Assembly: GCA_963169105.1 (NCBI GenBank)
Contig: OY720633.1
Coordinates: forward strand, 146,093,200-146,157,199
Source: Ceriagrion tenellum
Lineage: Eukaryota; Arthropoda; Insecta; Odonata; Coenagrionidae
Direction of reading: 5' to 3'
Length of the DNA: 64,000 bases
In this document: positions 51,201 through 62,122 of the stretch, in pieces
Layout: each line of letters begins with the position of its first letter
Numbering within the stretch: position 1 is the stretch's first letter
Notes under the pieces: generated by a model
What the model saw: the letters and a program-made list of their open reading frames with translations, nothing else
What the model was told of the DNA's origin: nothing
Databases searched by the model: none
Translations under genes and position numbers: made by a program

Positions 51201-54200
51201 AAGCTCCAACAGTTTCCTGTTCTTCATTGAGTTGCTTGGGAATTTATTGAACAAATATTTCAACATGTAAAGTTCGCTTATTGGGCCTGAATATCAATAT
51301 GTATAATTCATGTATATGAGCCTAGAGATACATATGTATAATTCATGTATATGAGCCTGAAGAGACATATGTATATTTCATGTAAGGGTATTCAGATTTC
51401 CAATTTGTAATACACATGTATACATACATCCTGAGGGACTTTTGAAGCACATTTACATCACATATATAGATGTAATACAACTTTCCTTACAGACAACTAC
51501 TTACAGAAGATTGTATTCCAACTTATACATATGTATTTGGTGAAGTATTTCCTGTGTATTATTCATGTGATACAGATGTAATACATATCCTGTGTTGTCT
51601 GGGTTGCTTCATTGCAGTAGGCTCTGACATTCTCTGAATATTCGGCTTCAAACTCAGGGTTGCATAATTTTTGTGCCACCATAGATTGTGAGTCAATGTG
51701 ACTGTGGGCTGTGCACTGGCCAACATCTTACTTCTGGTCATTTGTCATAAATCATGGATTATTTAACATTTTGAAAGTTTAAATAGCATGGAGAATTAAT
51801 TTTAAGGATTCAAAGTTTTTGTGACCTGAATGTGCCGTAAATCAAGAAAAAACATCAAGTCCAGGAACAAAATGTGAGGTTTCACTGTAATTATTTAATA
51901 ACAAATTTAATATTACAGTAGTACATAACTAAAAAATAAAAATCACGAAAATATGAAGTTTCGATAATACTAAGCAAACATGTTGGTCCCTACTAGATGC
52001 CTACTCTAAATACAAAGCACTACTTGAAAATATGAAATTTACAAAATTATGATCCTTATGGCCAGTCACCAAGAAAAAATTTTATTAGTTTTTATGAACC
52101 ATAGCAAATTGCTCCAATAGTTGAACTCTTTTTGCAGATGTAGACACCTTACATATCAGCACTGCGGAATATAATGCATAAAAAAATGAGAGAAATTTGT
52201 GAATGATAAGTGCTTTCTTCTCTTACAACTGCCTTAGTCTACCAGTCATTTTCCACATGAAAGTCCTTGTAACAGACTTCAAGTGATAGGGGAAAAGGTG
52301 GCTTAAGCCATTATTCTCCTTACGCATGGATAATTTAGTTTTGAAACTTCGCAGCATTGCCATTACATAAAAATTTCTTTCGGTTAAAACTCATCTGTGG
52401 CACCACATACAGTGGCGGCTCGTGAAAAAATCGTCCTACGTGCTACAAAAAATCTACTATAAATACGGTGTTTAAATTCTGCATGTTGCCATGATGACAA
52501 ATGCACATTGGTTAACAGCGTTAATAACAACAAAAAGACAACAATAGCAACAATAATGATAATGTTAATAATTTTTCGTTTCAATCACGATTAAAAATGG
52601 AAAACAAACAATAGGGAATTTGGAAGCAGATTAGTCATTACTCATGCAACAGCGAGAAATTATTACTTCAAGACAAATATTGTTTTTCCTCACTTAATGG
52701 CGAAAAACGAAGTCCATGCGGCGATCTTTTTTTCTGCAAAACTTATCAATCACCTTTTGGTTGAAGTTCATCTCTGATATGTTTCTTCTCGATGGATAGC
52801 ATTGCTAAAGCATTCAATCGTTCCTGACACATGGTATTTCTAAGGAATGTTTTAATCCTTTTCAGACTTGAAAAGCATCTTTCCGGTTCTGATGTCGTCA
52901 TTGGTATCGTGATCAAAATCCTTAGCAATTCTGTTATTTGCGCGAAAGTATCTTGCAATTTATTCTTCTCTATTACTTGGAGCAAAGGAACTGAACCACC
53001 TATTTCTCTAAAATCACCTCTTTCATAGAGAACGCTAAGCTCAGTCATTAGTCTATTCTTGTCTGGGAGTCTGTAGACGTCACACACAGTGTTAACTTCT
53101 TTTTCAGGGAAATTTTTTGAATATTCACTAAAATTCATCGAATCTAATAAAGCTGCGACCTCTAAATGAGACACAGACTCAAATCTACACCTTAGCTCCT
53201 CAGTGATTCGATCATATACATCCTTAGCGTCAGCCGTCCTAAAGACTTCCATTCTACGTCTTTTGCTTTTATGCATTTCTGAAGAAACTTCATTTGCTAT
53301 TGCATCGACTGAATCCCTAACTGAAGCAACAGTCTTCGAAAAAATGTCAATAGCATTTCCAATTTTAATGGCATCCGTCGATCTTGCTTGTAGCTGTGCG
53401 TATAAAATATCCACATGAGGCATTATTCTGTGGAAAAAGGACAGCCAAAATAAAAACTCTTCGTCCTCTAAATTGTGCCTGAGTCCGCGAGCCTCTTGAA
53501 CAGTCCTTATCGATTTTGAATTTTCCAGGTCCAGAAAACATTTCAGCAAAGAATCTTTGTTTTCATAAACGACATTGACCGTTCTAGACTTGAAGTTCCA
53601 TCTTGTTGATGAACATCCAGGAATTCGTCGAGCTACTACTTTTTGTAAAGCCGCCAGACGTTGAGGAGATCTGGAAAAGAATGCAGGAAATCCAGATAGG
53701 CTGCAGAAAAATAAGCGCGTAGCTTGATTTTGAGAGGCCGCGTGCTCCAATACGAGGTTGAGCTGATGGGCGTAGCAGTGAACGTAATTGGCGAGTGGGT
53801 AGTGAGCTTTTATTTTCCTCTGAACTCCACCTCTTTCGCCACTCATCACAGTTGCTCCATCGTAAGTTTGGGCGATGATTTTCTCTGGATTATCCTGAAA
53901 AATACCATTGACCTGCTCCAGTATGCACTCAGATATTGCGTCTGCGGTTTGACCATCTGGATTAAAAAATCCCCAAAATCTTTCACATGGTTGGCCATTT
54001 AGCACGTATCTGAACACAATTGCCAACTGTAATTCTTCAGTGACGTCAGTCGTTTCATCTGCCATTATAGCGGTGTATTTAGTGTCATGTAATTCCTCCA
54101 GTATCTTCTCACGACAGACTTCCAGCATGCAATCTAGCAATTCATTTTGGATTGTTTTCGATGTGCCCTTAAATACCTTATTGGATTCCATGTGTTCCTT

Positions 54201-57200
54201 AATGGCACTGTCTAAACTGCTCATGAAATCAACTAATCCCAAGAATACTCCTTGATTTTCTGATGCTGCAGACTCATCATGGCCACGTAAAGCAAGTTCT
54301 AATGCCCCACAAAATTTAATACAGTCAATGATTTTCGACAAAATATACCTGTTCTTCTCTATTTCTGCATTATGTCTCTGCAAAGAGTCGTGATATGCCC
54401 GGCTTAGTTGTGTTGCAATGTTCACACTTCCTAGAGCACTCAGGTCCACTACATTGTTGATGTGCTTCCTGTTCAACGAATGCTTCTTCATATACTCGCT
54501 TAAATGGCCCAAATCCTTCACGCCCTTCGTACCCCACATATCATTATTTCCGAATAAGATGCAAGGGAAACAAAACAAAGCATTTCTTACGTCACAGCCA
54601 CGTATCCAACTGTTACTGTCGTAAACTTTACTATTGAAATGCCTGATATAACTGGAAGTATTCCCTCTTGAGGCCCTCTGAGTTAACTTTAAGGCCGGAG
54701 TGGGACGACCGATACTTTTTATGTTTACTTTTTCTTCTAATGTTCAAAGAGAAAATGGTTCTTTCATCAAACTGTCAACAGTATTCATACTGTAGCCTTG
54801 CTTCCTAAACTGGCATCAGCAAATTGTCTTCTGAATATAGATTCTCACGAGGGACACTATATATAGTTCTATTCCACGTTATGTTCACTGCAGTTGATAA
54901 ATAAAAGGATAAATCTCCGTAAGAATCTTAGCACAGTCACAACGAAAGAAAAACGCCGCTCGGTCAAAACCTTCACAATGCAACTTCTACGCCCAGCATA
55001 GATGCAGGTAGAATATGGGCAGTGCTTCCTCTAGCGAGAAGGGAAGTAACTACTGACGGGATCAGTTGAAGTTGAGCCCGCTGTAGTGAATCTTTTACGG
55101 GTTGGGGGGTGAGTTGAAGCTTCACTGCGCATGCGCACTGCTTCTTTCAGCCTACGGTGAGGGCTCATTTCACGTGAGCCCGAGGTAGCTCGACGGGAGC
55201 AGACGGGAGTGCGGATCTGTGTCCGGGTGGTCTCCGCCTAATTTTCTCAAAATGCAAATTCATGACATACTTAAGGCTAAGAAAGGTCACTTAATGTAAT
55301 CAATATAAATAATTCCTTACTGATCCAAGTTACGTGCTGGAGCCCGGTAGCACGTATTAACCAGCCGCCACTGACTACATAGCATACTCACTGCCATTCC
55401 CTAAGATTGGTGGCGGTTCAATTTCCATTGTATGCTGGAGCCCGGTAGCACGTATTAACCAGCCGCCACTGACTACATAGCATACTCACTGCCATTCCCT
55501 AAGATTGGTGGCGGTTCAATTTCCATTGTATGCTCAGGAAATGAAAAATGACACTGTAAAATAATGGAAAATAAGACAGAGACACATGTTGCAGTCACTA
55601 TCTCTAAAAATAGGTTATGTCCCTAAAATCATGGCATACTAGGCATTAACCTGCACTAACAAAGAGCTTTCTTCTTTAGTTTCCCAGTAGGCTTCCGCGG
55701 AGATTCTGACTGTGGGCAGCGATTGTTCCGGGTTTCCATCCGCGTGTATCCATCGGAAAAAGACCCACACGGACCGATACCTCCATGCGAACTCCCATCA
55801 CCACCCTCAACAGAAAGCCGGAGTAATTAAAACTTTATTCCACCGAGCATGCTCGCTCTCAGACGCTGCTTCCATCGCAAAAGAGAAACGACATCTAATG
55901 GAAACTTTCCAGATGAACGGCTTCCGGCGAGAAAACATCCTGAAGATAATCCGCAAGATGGAACGGAAGCAGCAACTGATGGCCCCAAAGAGGGCCTATG
56001 AAGAGAGCCGTACTACAGAAAAGGCGAGGGCACACGCCATCTTACCTTACGTCGCCGGGACCACGGAAAGAATCGCAAGAGCCCTCCAGAAACACAACGT
56101 CATGACCAGATTTAAATGCGTTACTAAGATGGCGAGTATCCTCGTCAACTCGAAAGACCACCACCCTAAAGACATCTATGGAGGAGTATACCAAATAAAA
56201 TGTAGTTGCGGCAATTCCTACATCGGCCAGACTTCAAGAGCTCTGAAATGCCGAGTGCAAGAACACCGAAGGGCCGCAAAAAACAGGCAATTCAGCCTGT
56301 CAGCGGTGGCTGAACATCAATGGAGTGGACCGACCCACAGCATTGACTTTGACAACGCCTCATTATTGAATAAAGAAGGCCGCTATTACCCAAGAGTCAT
56401 CAGGGAAGCAATTGAAATCGCAAAAACACCTGCGAATTTCAACCGCGAAGACGGCTACACCCTCGCCAGCGCGTGGAAACGGGTCTTCAGAGAGTCCAAC
56501 CAATGAGAGCACACCTCCACAAATTTGGCGCCAAACTACGTGTATATTAAGAGGACCAATTCCTGCATCGTCACTTCAGTGGACCTGAGGAAGCCAACTG
56601 GAACGTTGGCGAAATGTTGTCCGAAATAATGGATACACGCGGATGGAAACCCGGAACAATCGCTGCCCACAGCTTTCTTCTTTCACTGGTACTTCCTCAA
56701 CATCCAAATAACGTGACCCCACTCCAGCATTGCCCATTAAACCTTCTCAGGTGACAGCACTAATATGAGTCATACTTAACATGATCCCCCAACTCAGCTG
56801 CAGGCATGACAAGCCGCAGTCCCTCAGCCTCTTACTCTCCCCTCTTCATTCTAACATTTCATCAGCCAACCACCCATCCCAGGCAACCCCATCTAAAGTC
56901 TCTGCCCTCTTTTCACAAATGTTCAAGGATGCATTGAGGTTGATAGAGATTATTTTCATCTCTTTAACATTAAGTCATCGGATAATTAGCAGCAAGTCAG
57001 CATGGGGAAGGAAAATGCCTAGTTAAAGAAATGGAGGACGCTGGATCTGGATCATCTCTGCAATAACAATTTTAGAGGAAGTTTGTCTCTCACACTCCTT
57101 TCAGTGGATAAAAAGTTGTCACATTCATGGAGCAATTTCACAATCACATTTAAATATGAAGTTATCACATGAAGCATTCCACTTGTCTAATGACACCCAC

Positions 57201-60200
57201 AAAGTGAAATAATGGGGAAAAGATTAAACATTATCAAACCATTAAAGGTCCCCAAGTATCCAAGTATCCAAGTAACCAAGATCAAAACATTAAAGGTAAT
57301 TTTATTTATTTATTTAAAAGACAAAAAGTAAGAACTGGATTGGCAATTGCCATAATTGAAAGCAAATGTATATATATATCCTGGGTGATGGATAAATCTC
57401 AATCCTTGTAAACTAAAGGCTTGATAGATAACATAATTTATCTCCTCAAACAGTTAATGGTTTATTTCCTATGGCATAATTCTCCATTATCTCCAGATTA
57501 TTATTCCATGCATCTAAAAATATCTTTCCATTTAGAACTGAAAACATAACATATCCTAAAACGACAGGGATATGGAAAATATACTGAATGACACCCCATT
57601 CGTAGTCAATTACAATTGGAATGTAATAATACTTCCTCCAGGGTTTGCATATCTTAGTATGAAACTAGTAATGGAATGAGAAGGATTTTTTTGGAAATGG
57701 GGTGAGTCCCTCATTCCTTATAACTATAGTTTCATTTATGATTGAGCTATGAGGAGAGGGTGACTTGAAGCAGTCTAGCCATCTATGGCCATATCTATGT
57801 AGATGATAGAAAAAAATACCAGTCGTAGGTGCCCATAGCAGTTGCTCTTCCTCACTGACCACAGATAAAGAAAATTAAATTACTAAATTATATTAAACAA
57901 CTCTATGGGGCAATATCATTTGTAACATATTTTACTTACCTATCTGACATTCGGGAGCCACAGTTATGACAATCCACATGCTTAATTTTGTTATCTTTTG
58001 GAGAATGCTTCATGAAGATTTCTAAGGCTAAGTCTTCATACTTTTCCCTTTGCTCATCAGTAAGCTATGTTTAAAAATAAATTTGAGAATGCAATTAAAA
58101 AATCACCATACAATGTTATTGCTGTCATACTATAACATGGCATTAAGATGTATTGCACGAAGAAAGAATAAATAATAATTCACATGTATTAATTTAAAGT
58201 AAAAGCCATTCAGAAAAGCTATATGAAATATTTTCTGGGAAATTTTAAACTAGTTAATTTTAATATTAATGGAGTAGGAATGCAAAAAGATTGTAGGTAT
58301 AAGGAAGTGTCTGGAAGGCTTTACATGGAAATCAGGAAAATGATAAGCTAATGGTAATTATCAAAACCAAGGGTGAAATGGCAGGATGTACAAGTGAATA
58401 TGATTTGAGGTGACTTAAAATAAAGTAGGCTGCTAAAAAGGTGTAAATATTAACATTTTTAGCAATAAATACAAGTCAATTAATATCAGAAATGAGGGAT
58501 GAATAATATTTATAAAAATAAATGGGTGGGTTCTTCAATTCTCTCATGACGAAGTGTAACTAGTTGAGGGAGGAGAAAAGAATGTCATCATGAGGAAGAG
58601 GCGGAGCTATGACTTAAACTATATACACCATAGGTCATATTTCTATTAAACAGTAATGCACTCGTGGCATAGGTTTGTATTCATTAACCCTGGTATGCCA
58701 CAGCATTACACTACACTCAGCATCAGATAATAGCATTACAAAACTTACATTTGGGAGTGCTTCAAGTTTAATAAATGCCTTGGAGCAAATTTCATAAGCT
58801 TCACAACCGCACGATGAGAGAGCAATTAGACAGTAAACTGTCTCTACATTCAAGAACTCTTCATAGTCTCTTAGAAGTAATGAGGTCTTGAGGGCAGACT
58901 CCATGCTACCTAAATGGAAGAAATAAACATTGAGAGAGATTGAAATATATGAAACACAATATTTGTACTTTAATTGGTAAGACGAATAATTCAATAGAAT
59001 TAAGATAGTTTCCAGAATCGAAAGGCATTTTGAAAGAAGTAGCTTTGTAGATTGAATCAGCGAATGAAGTTACCTTAAGGAGCCCAAAAATAAGAGAAAA
59101 TGGAGATCAAAGTATTTCTTGTATGGAGGCTGAGTAGGCCTTGGGGTGGCATGCTCAACTACCACCTGGGCAGCCATAGTTCAAATCCTAGTCCCACATA
59201 ATTTTGGAAAAAAAAATAATCACCCTGAATGGTGAACAGAAGCAGTTCATCATACTGATGGTGCAGTTCATGGATATTGGTGCAGCCTCACCTCTTGCAG
59301 CTTCCAGCAAAAGTGTCAAGCAAAGGATCATCTGCAGCACATATTGTATTTGGGAGGGCAAAAGGAAACCATCACCATTGTCTCCCTAGAACATTCTGCC
59401 TCACATTAAATAATGTGACACCCTCACCACCTCTACTTGCTGCCTCTTGCCTTTGAACATCCCCCCCGCCCCCCTATCAAATTACCGGGTGAGTATTATT
59501 GAGCAGGGGGTACTGGTAAAAGGTGAAAGATTCAGGATACGTACTATGAAAATGGAGCATTAAGGAAGGTTTGCTGAGGTCCCTTAATGCAAGAGCTAAT
59601 CTGACACAGAAATACACACGCACCACAGCTTAGCAGTCATGGAGTGGCTATAAAACTAAATATAGGAGAAGTACACAGGTAAAGCCAGTACCATGAAAAG
59701 GAGTGGTAATCTGGAGAAGGATATAAGAGAAGATATAGAAGAACAACTCAAGAAGAGAGACACTAGGTCACTATAGATAACAATGCAAATAAAAGAGCTC
59801 TATGACAGAAGCACAACAATGCAAGAAGAGAAAACGAGCAATAATAGGTTCATATTTCCCACTTCCATAAAAGTTATGAGCACCTTGATGCTCGTCAGTC
59901 ACTGAATTTTCCTCAAAAATAATTTCCAACTATAACTATTTCCCAAGTTTTTTCATCTGCACTGAACTGAGGATGCACATGCATATATACATGTACAACT
60001 CCAACTACAGGATGCTCTCAACATAAAAATCCACCAAAATTGCCGGAGGACATGAGTTTTTTTCCCTTACCAAATACACCCACAACTAGAATAGTCTAGT
60101 TTTGCGTAAAAATTGTGAGATATGTTATTCTATTTTATTCTCATTAATACTCCGACTCCACACATCAACTGCTATGGGTCCTCGAAGATGGAACTACAGT

Positions 60201-60901
60201 AAAATTGCTACTTAATCACTTATATTTCGATACAATCCTAAGCATTTGCAACAGCAGCTGGAATTCAGGGCATTCTGCTAAATTTAATTGACCACAAATT
60301 TATATGGAAGACCTAATTTTTGGGCATGAATAATATGGGAGAAAATAAAGTATTAATTTTACAGCAATTAACTAATGATCCAAAAAAATATTTTACCCCT
60401 ACATCTCTTTATGGTTTGTAATTACTTGGGTTACAGCAGATATGGCACACATAACATTTTACTTTCTGATATGGCAAGTGGCACACGTGCAGACTATACT
60501 TAAAACCCCCCAATGCACCATTTCCGAAGCTAATATGCACGTTGCACATCACTGTGCTACTTTAAAAAAATCACAAATTTCATTTTAATTTTTAGAAAGA
60601 CCAGGTTTGGAACTTTTGAAAAATATATATTTAAATTTAAAACAACTAATCAAACATTTTAATATGAAAGTACCAAGTCAGTGAAATATTAATTTTTAAT
60701 ACTGCATACCTTCATGTATGTATCAGATACAGGAGACAGGCCATTAAAATATACCATGGAACAATAGTATACCTTCATATATCTGCCTTTGGGCTAGCAT
60801 CAGATAGTGGTATGCTTCAGCTCCCTTCCATGCATTGTCCAATATGAGATCTGAGTCAGTCAATAGTATCTTTCCAGGCTGGAAGTCTCCTTGTTCCTTT
60901 C
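48263..60901 (-). CDS. WDR35: WD repeat-containing protein 35 (IFT121), C-terminal exons only
   Basis: WDR35/IFT121 is a subunit of the IFT-A complex, which drives retrograde transport in cilia. Four exons lie here, in order 60773-60901, 58749-58909, 57940-58064 and 48263-48443, all with GT-AG borders and matching phases. They read YHYLMLAQRQIYEG, LKTSLLLRDYEEFL, CSKAFIKLEALPN, then YEDLALEIFMKHSPKDN, each close to the C-terminal helical repeats of animal WDR35. The last exon adds zinc-ribbon-like CxxC pairs (CHNCGSR, CPSCKE, CSVCHH, CPLCY), as in the family. The N-terminal WD40 half and promoter lie beyond the right edge. The final intron is about 9.5 kb and holds a hAT, a Penelope-like element and the unclassified 50-51.6 kb segment. 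In arthropods the gene should be expressed in ciliated sensory neurons and sperm, where motile or sensory cilia occur. Confidence 0.93.
48444..50023. other. WDR35 last intron, 3' part
   Basis: AT-rich. A 115-codon plus-strand frame (49,114-49,461) has no similarity that I know. No termini were seen. Confidence 0.4.
50024..51598. repeat. unclassified segment rich in ACATATGT palindromes
   Basis: At least eight copies of ACATATGT or TACATATGTA occur here (near 50,043, 50,080, 50,148, 50,219, 50,507, 51,330 and 51,527, for example). Near 51,290-51,390 there are three tandem units of about 45 bp containing ATACATATGTATAATTCATG. The segment is bracketed by ACAACACA (50024-50031) and its complement TGTGTTGT (51591-51598). 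Two coding-like minus-strand pieces lie inside. I cannot place it in a known transposon class. An 8-bp inverted bracket is weak evidence for ends. Confidence 0.4.
50729..51015 (-). pseudogene. unrecognised coding-like fragment inside the palindrome-rich segment
   Basis: A minus-strand frame runs open for about 90 codons to TGA at 50,729-50,731 with protein-like, charged sequence (SEFKALENEKTQERRRWQ, AYISTSKFLNTDDTRYMAFQ, IMSLERKE). It has no ATG near its upstream end. A second piece at 51,051-51,266 (LASTWARHNKSQTDAGWKW...) is in another frame. Together they could be exons of a captured or transposon-borne gene. I do not recognise the family. Confidence 0.3.
52410..55373 (-). mobile_element. 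hAT transposon, nearly intact, 2,964 bp
   Basis: The terminal repeats are CAGTGGCGGCTCGTGAAAAA at the left and CAGTGGCGGCTGGTTAATAC at the complement of the right end, both also sharing ACGTGCTAC inside. The flanks ACCACATA (52402-52409) and ACTACATA (55374-55381) form an 8-bp duplication with one change. The transposase reads on the minus strand, between these ends. A 98-bp tandem duplication covers the right end. The element lies in the last intron of WDR35. Confidence 0.9.
52746..54788 (-). pseudogene. hAT transposase, TTF/ZMYM-like, one in-frame stop
   Basis: The frame runs from ATG at 54,786-54,788 (MNTVDSLMKEPFSL) to a stop at 52,746, interrupted by a TGA at 54,744-54,746. After that stop it is open for over 660 codons. 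The order is a TTF-type zinc finger (SNSWIRGCDVRNALFCFPCI), a DUF4371-like region, the RNase H-like core with MADETTDVTEEL and YDGATVMSGERGG, then VHCYAHQLNLVLEHA. The C-terminus is the hAT dimerisation block, ending TSEPERCFSSLKRIKTFLRN. Proteins of this layout are often annotated as zinc finger MYM-type protein 1-like. Translation from ATG at 54,537 would lack the zinc finger. Apart from the single TGA the copy looks young. Confidence 0.85.
55335..55530. repeat. 98-bp tandem duplication spanning the hAT right end
   Basis: Two adjacent 98-bp units begin TGCTGGAGCCCGGTAGCACG. Each contains the right terminal repeat, the TSD ACTACATA and about 50 bp of host flank (AAGATTGGTGGCGGTTC). The units appear identical, so the duplication is recent and happened after insertion. 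Confidence 0.9.
55712..56506 (+). CDS. Penelope-like element C-terminal ORF, GIY-YIG endonuclease
   Basis: The frame is open for 264 codons from the inverted repeat to a stop. An RT-thumb-like linker comes first (DRYLHANSHHHPQQKAGVIK, with AHS/HPxxK as in Penelope families). It leads into the endonuclease: VYQIKCSCGNSYIGQTSRAL carries the GVYxIxC and YIGQTSR core at about residues 154-175, followed by CRVQEHRRA. A conserved ENxxx/HS-type tail follows (EHQWSGPTHSIDFDNASLL). No ATG lies at its 5' border because the copy is truncated, so it is probably not translated. The catalytic domain itself looks intact. Confidence 0.85.
   Translation: MGSDCSGFPSACIHRKKTHTDRYLHANSHHHPQQKAGVIKTLFHRACSLSDAASIAKEKRHLMETFQMNGFRRENILKIIRKMERKQQLMAPKRAYEESRTTEKARAHAILPYVAGTTERIARALQKHNVMTRFKCVTKMASILVNSKDHHPKDIYGGVYQIKCSCGNSYIGQTSRALKCRVQEHRRAAKNRQFSLSAVAEHQWSGPTHSIDFDNASLLNKEGRYYPRVIREAIEIAKTPANFNREDGYTLASAWKRVFRESNQ
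56585..56615 (+). other. hammerhead-ribozyme-like core in the Penelope-like tail
   Basis: CTGAGGA (CTGANGA box, 56585-56591), a GCCAAC/GTTGGC stem with short loop and GAAA (56611) follow one another. This is the conserved core of hammerhead ribozymes, known from Penelope-like elements. GTGGAC before and GTCC after it could form the adjoining stem. Activity is untested. Confidence 0.55.
56684..57939. other. WDR35 last intron, 5' part
   Basis: AT-rich, no recognised gene or element beyond short simple repeats. Confidence 0.5.
58910..60772. other. WDR35 intron
   Basis: AT-rich intron apart from a tRNA-like repeat at about 59,135-59,200 and a C-rich patch at 59,461. No gene recognised. Confidence 0.5.
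59135..59200 (+). repeat. tRNA-like SINE fragment
   Basis: GGCCTTGGGGTGGCATGCTC resembles an A box and AGTTCAAATCC a B box, about 35 bp apart as in tRNA genes. The stems do not close well. It is followed by an A-rich run (GGAAAAAAAAATAATC), as at SINE tails. Confidence 0.45.
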
Positions 60902-61146
60902 CTGAATGTTTTTACATCATTAGAGGATATCCAGTAATATGTACAAATACTTTCCATACAACTATTAGAGACTTTTTATCCTAAACCCAAAATTCCCTAG
61001 GGATTAAAATTATCAAGTTTCCATCTAAGGTAAGTTGGTTGGAATAAACAGCTACATACACTACATCTGGGACAAATGGAGAGCTCTAGTTCAGGGTTTG
61101 TGTTTTTATGGTCTTCTGAGGAGAGCTGAATTAATGAAGAAAGATA
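60902..61146. other. spacer between the last visible WDR35 exon and a Tigger element
   Basis: AT-rich intron sequence, no feature seen. Confidence 0.5.
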
Positions 61147-62122
61147 CAGTAGAGCGCCGATTATCCGCCATCCGATTATAATTCCGATAATTATTCGACG
61201 GTCGGTTAATTAACCGACTGTCGAATTATCCAACGTGATCCGACGACCAGTCCCTCAACAAGTTCCCCTCTCTCTCACCGGCTCTCCCCTTTGTACCCTC
61301 CCCTACTCTCTTTTTCCAACCCTCCTCTCTCCCCCCACCTGCTAGACCGCACTCGTAGACAGTAGTAGACAGACAGTGAGTCACATAGTGTTAAAGTCAA
61401 CAAATTTGCTACTTTTTGCCGACAAAAAAGAATTCCCTGCAATAGGCAATTCAACAACGAACATGACACTGTTGCATTATGGTGAGTCTACTGAATCTCT
61501 GCTCAGTGCTCAATTTATTTGCGATCCAGGCGTGCGAGTTTATTTGGTTTATATTGCTTCAGTGGACCTATTACATTTGGCAAGTTTGCATCGGCAAAAT
61601 TATAGATTCGAAATTCCACAGGAAAGAGGAAGCTCGTAGTATTCGATATTTCCGAGAAGTTAAGAATTATTGATAGGGCATCCAAGGGAGAGTCACCGGC
61701 TAATTTAGTGGCGGATTGTGGTACACGAATCACTACAGTGTGCGATATTTTAAAAAATCAAGCCAAGTTGTTGAACTATGCTTCAAAATCAGATAGCATG
61801 AGTGGACTTCAAAAGAGAAAAACAATGAAAGATTCGGCTGTAACCGATGTGGACAATGCACTCTACCTATGGTTTCAGCAGAAGAGAAGTGAAGAAGTGC
61901 CTGTCAGTGGACTGATTTTGAGTAAACAGGCACAGGTGTTCCATCAACAGCTGGGGACAAATGAAACATTCTCAGCGTCTTCCGGGTGGTTGAAAATACT
62001 TAAGAATCGCCATGGAATTCAAGAGTCGAAAAACTAAGTGGTGACCAGGGGGCCGCGGGTGACTTAAAAAAGAGGTTCAAAAGGATGATTGAACATTACG
62101 AACTCACTCCTGACCAAGTGTA

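Larger units (their letters stand above)
55678..56670 (+). mobile_element. 5'-truncated Penelope-like retroelement, 993 bp
   Basis: A perfect 13-bp duplication AGCTTTCTTCTTT (55665-55677 and 56671-56683) bounds it. The first about 75 bp and last 44 bp hold an exact 44-bp inverted repeat (55710-55753 and 56629-56672, starting CTGTGGGCAGCGATTG; the last two bases overlap the TSD). The body encodes the end of a Penelope RT followed by a GIY-YIG endonuclease, then a hammerhead-like tail. Reverse transcriptase motifs are missing by 5' truncation. The intact duplication and frame point to a recent insertion. Confidence 0.85.
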
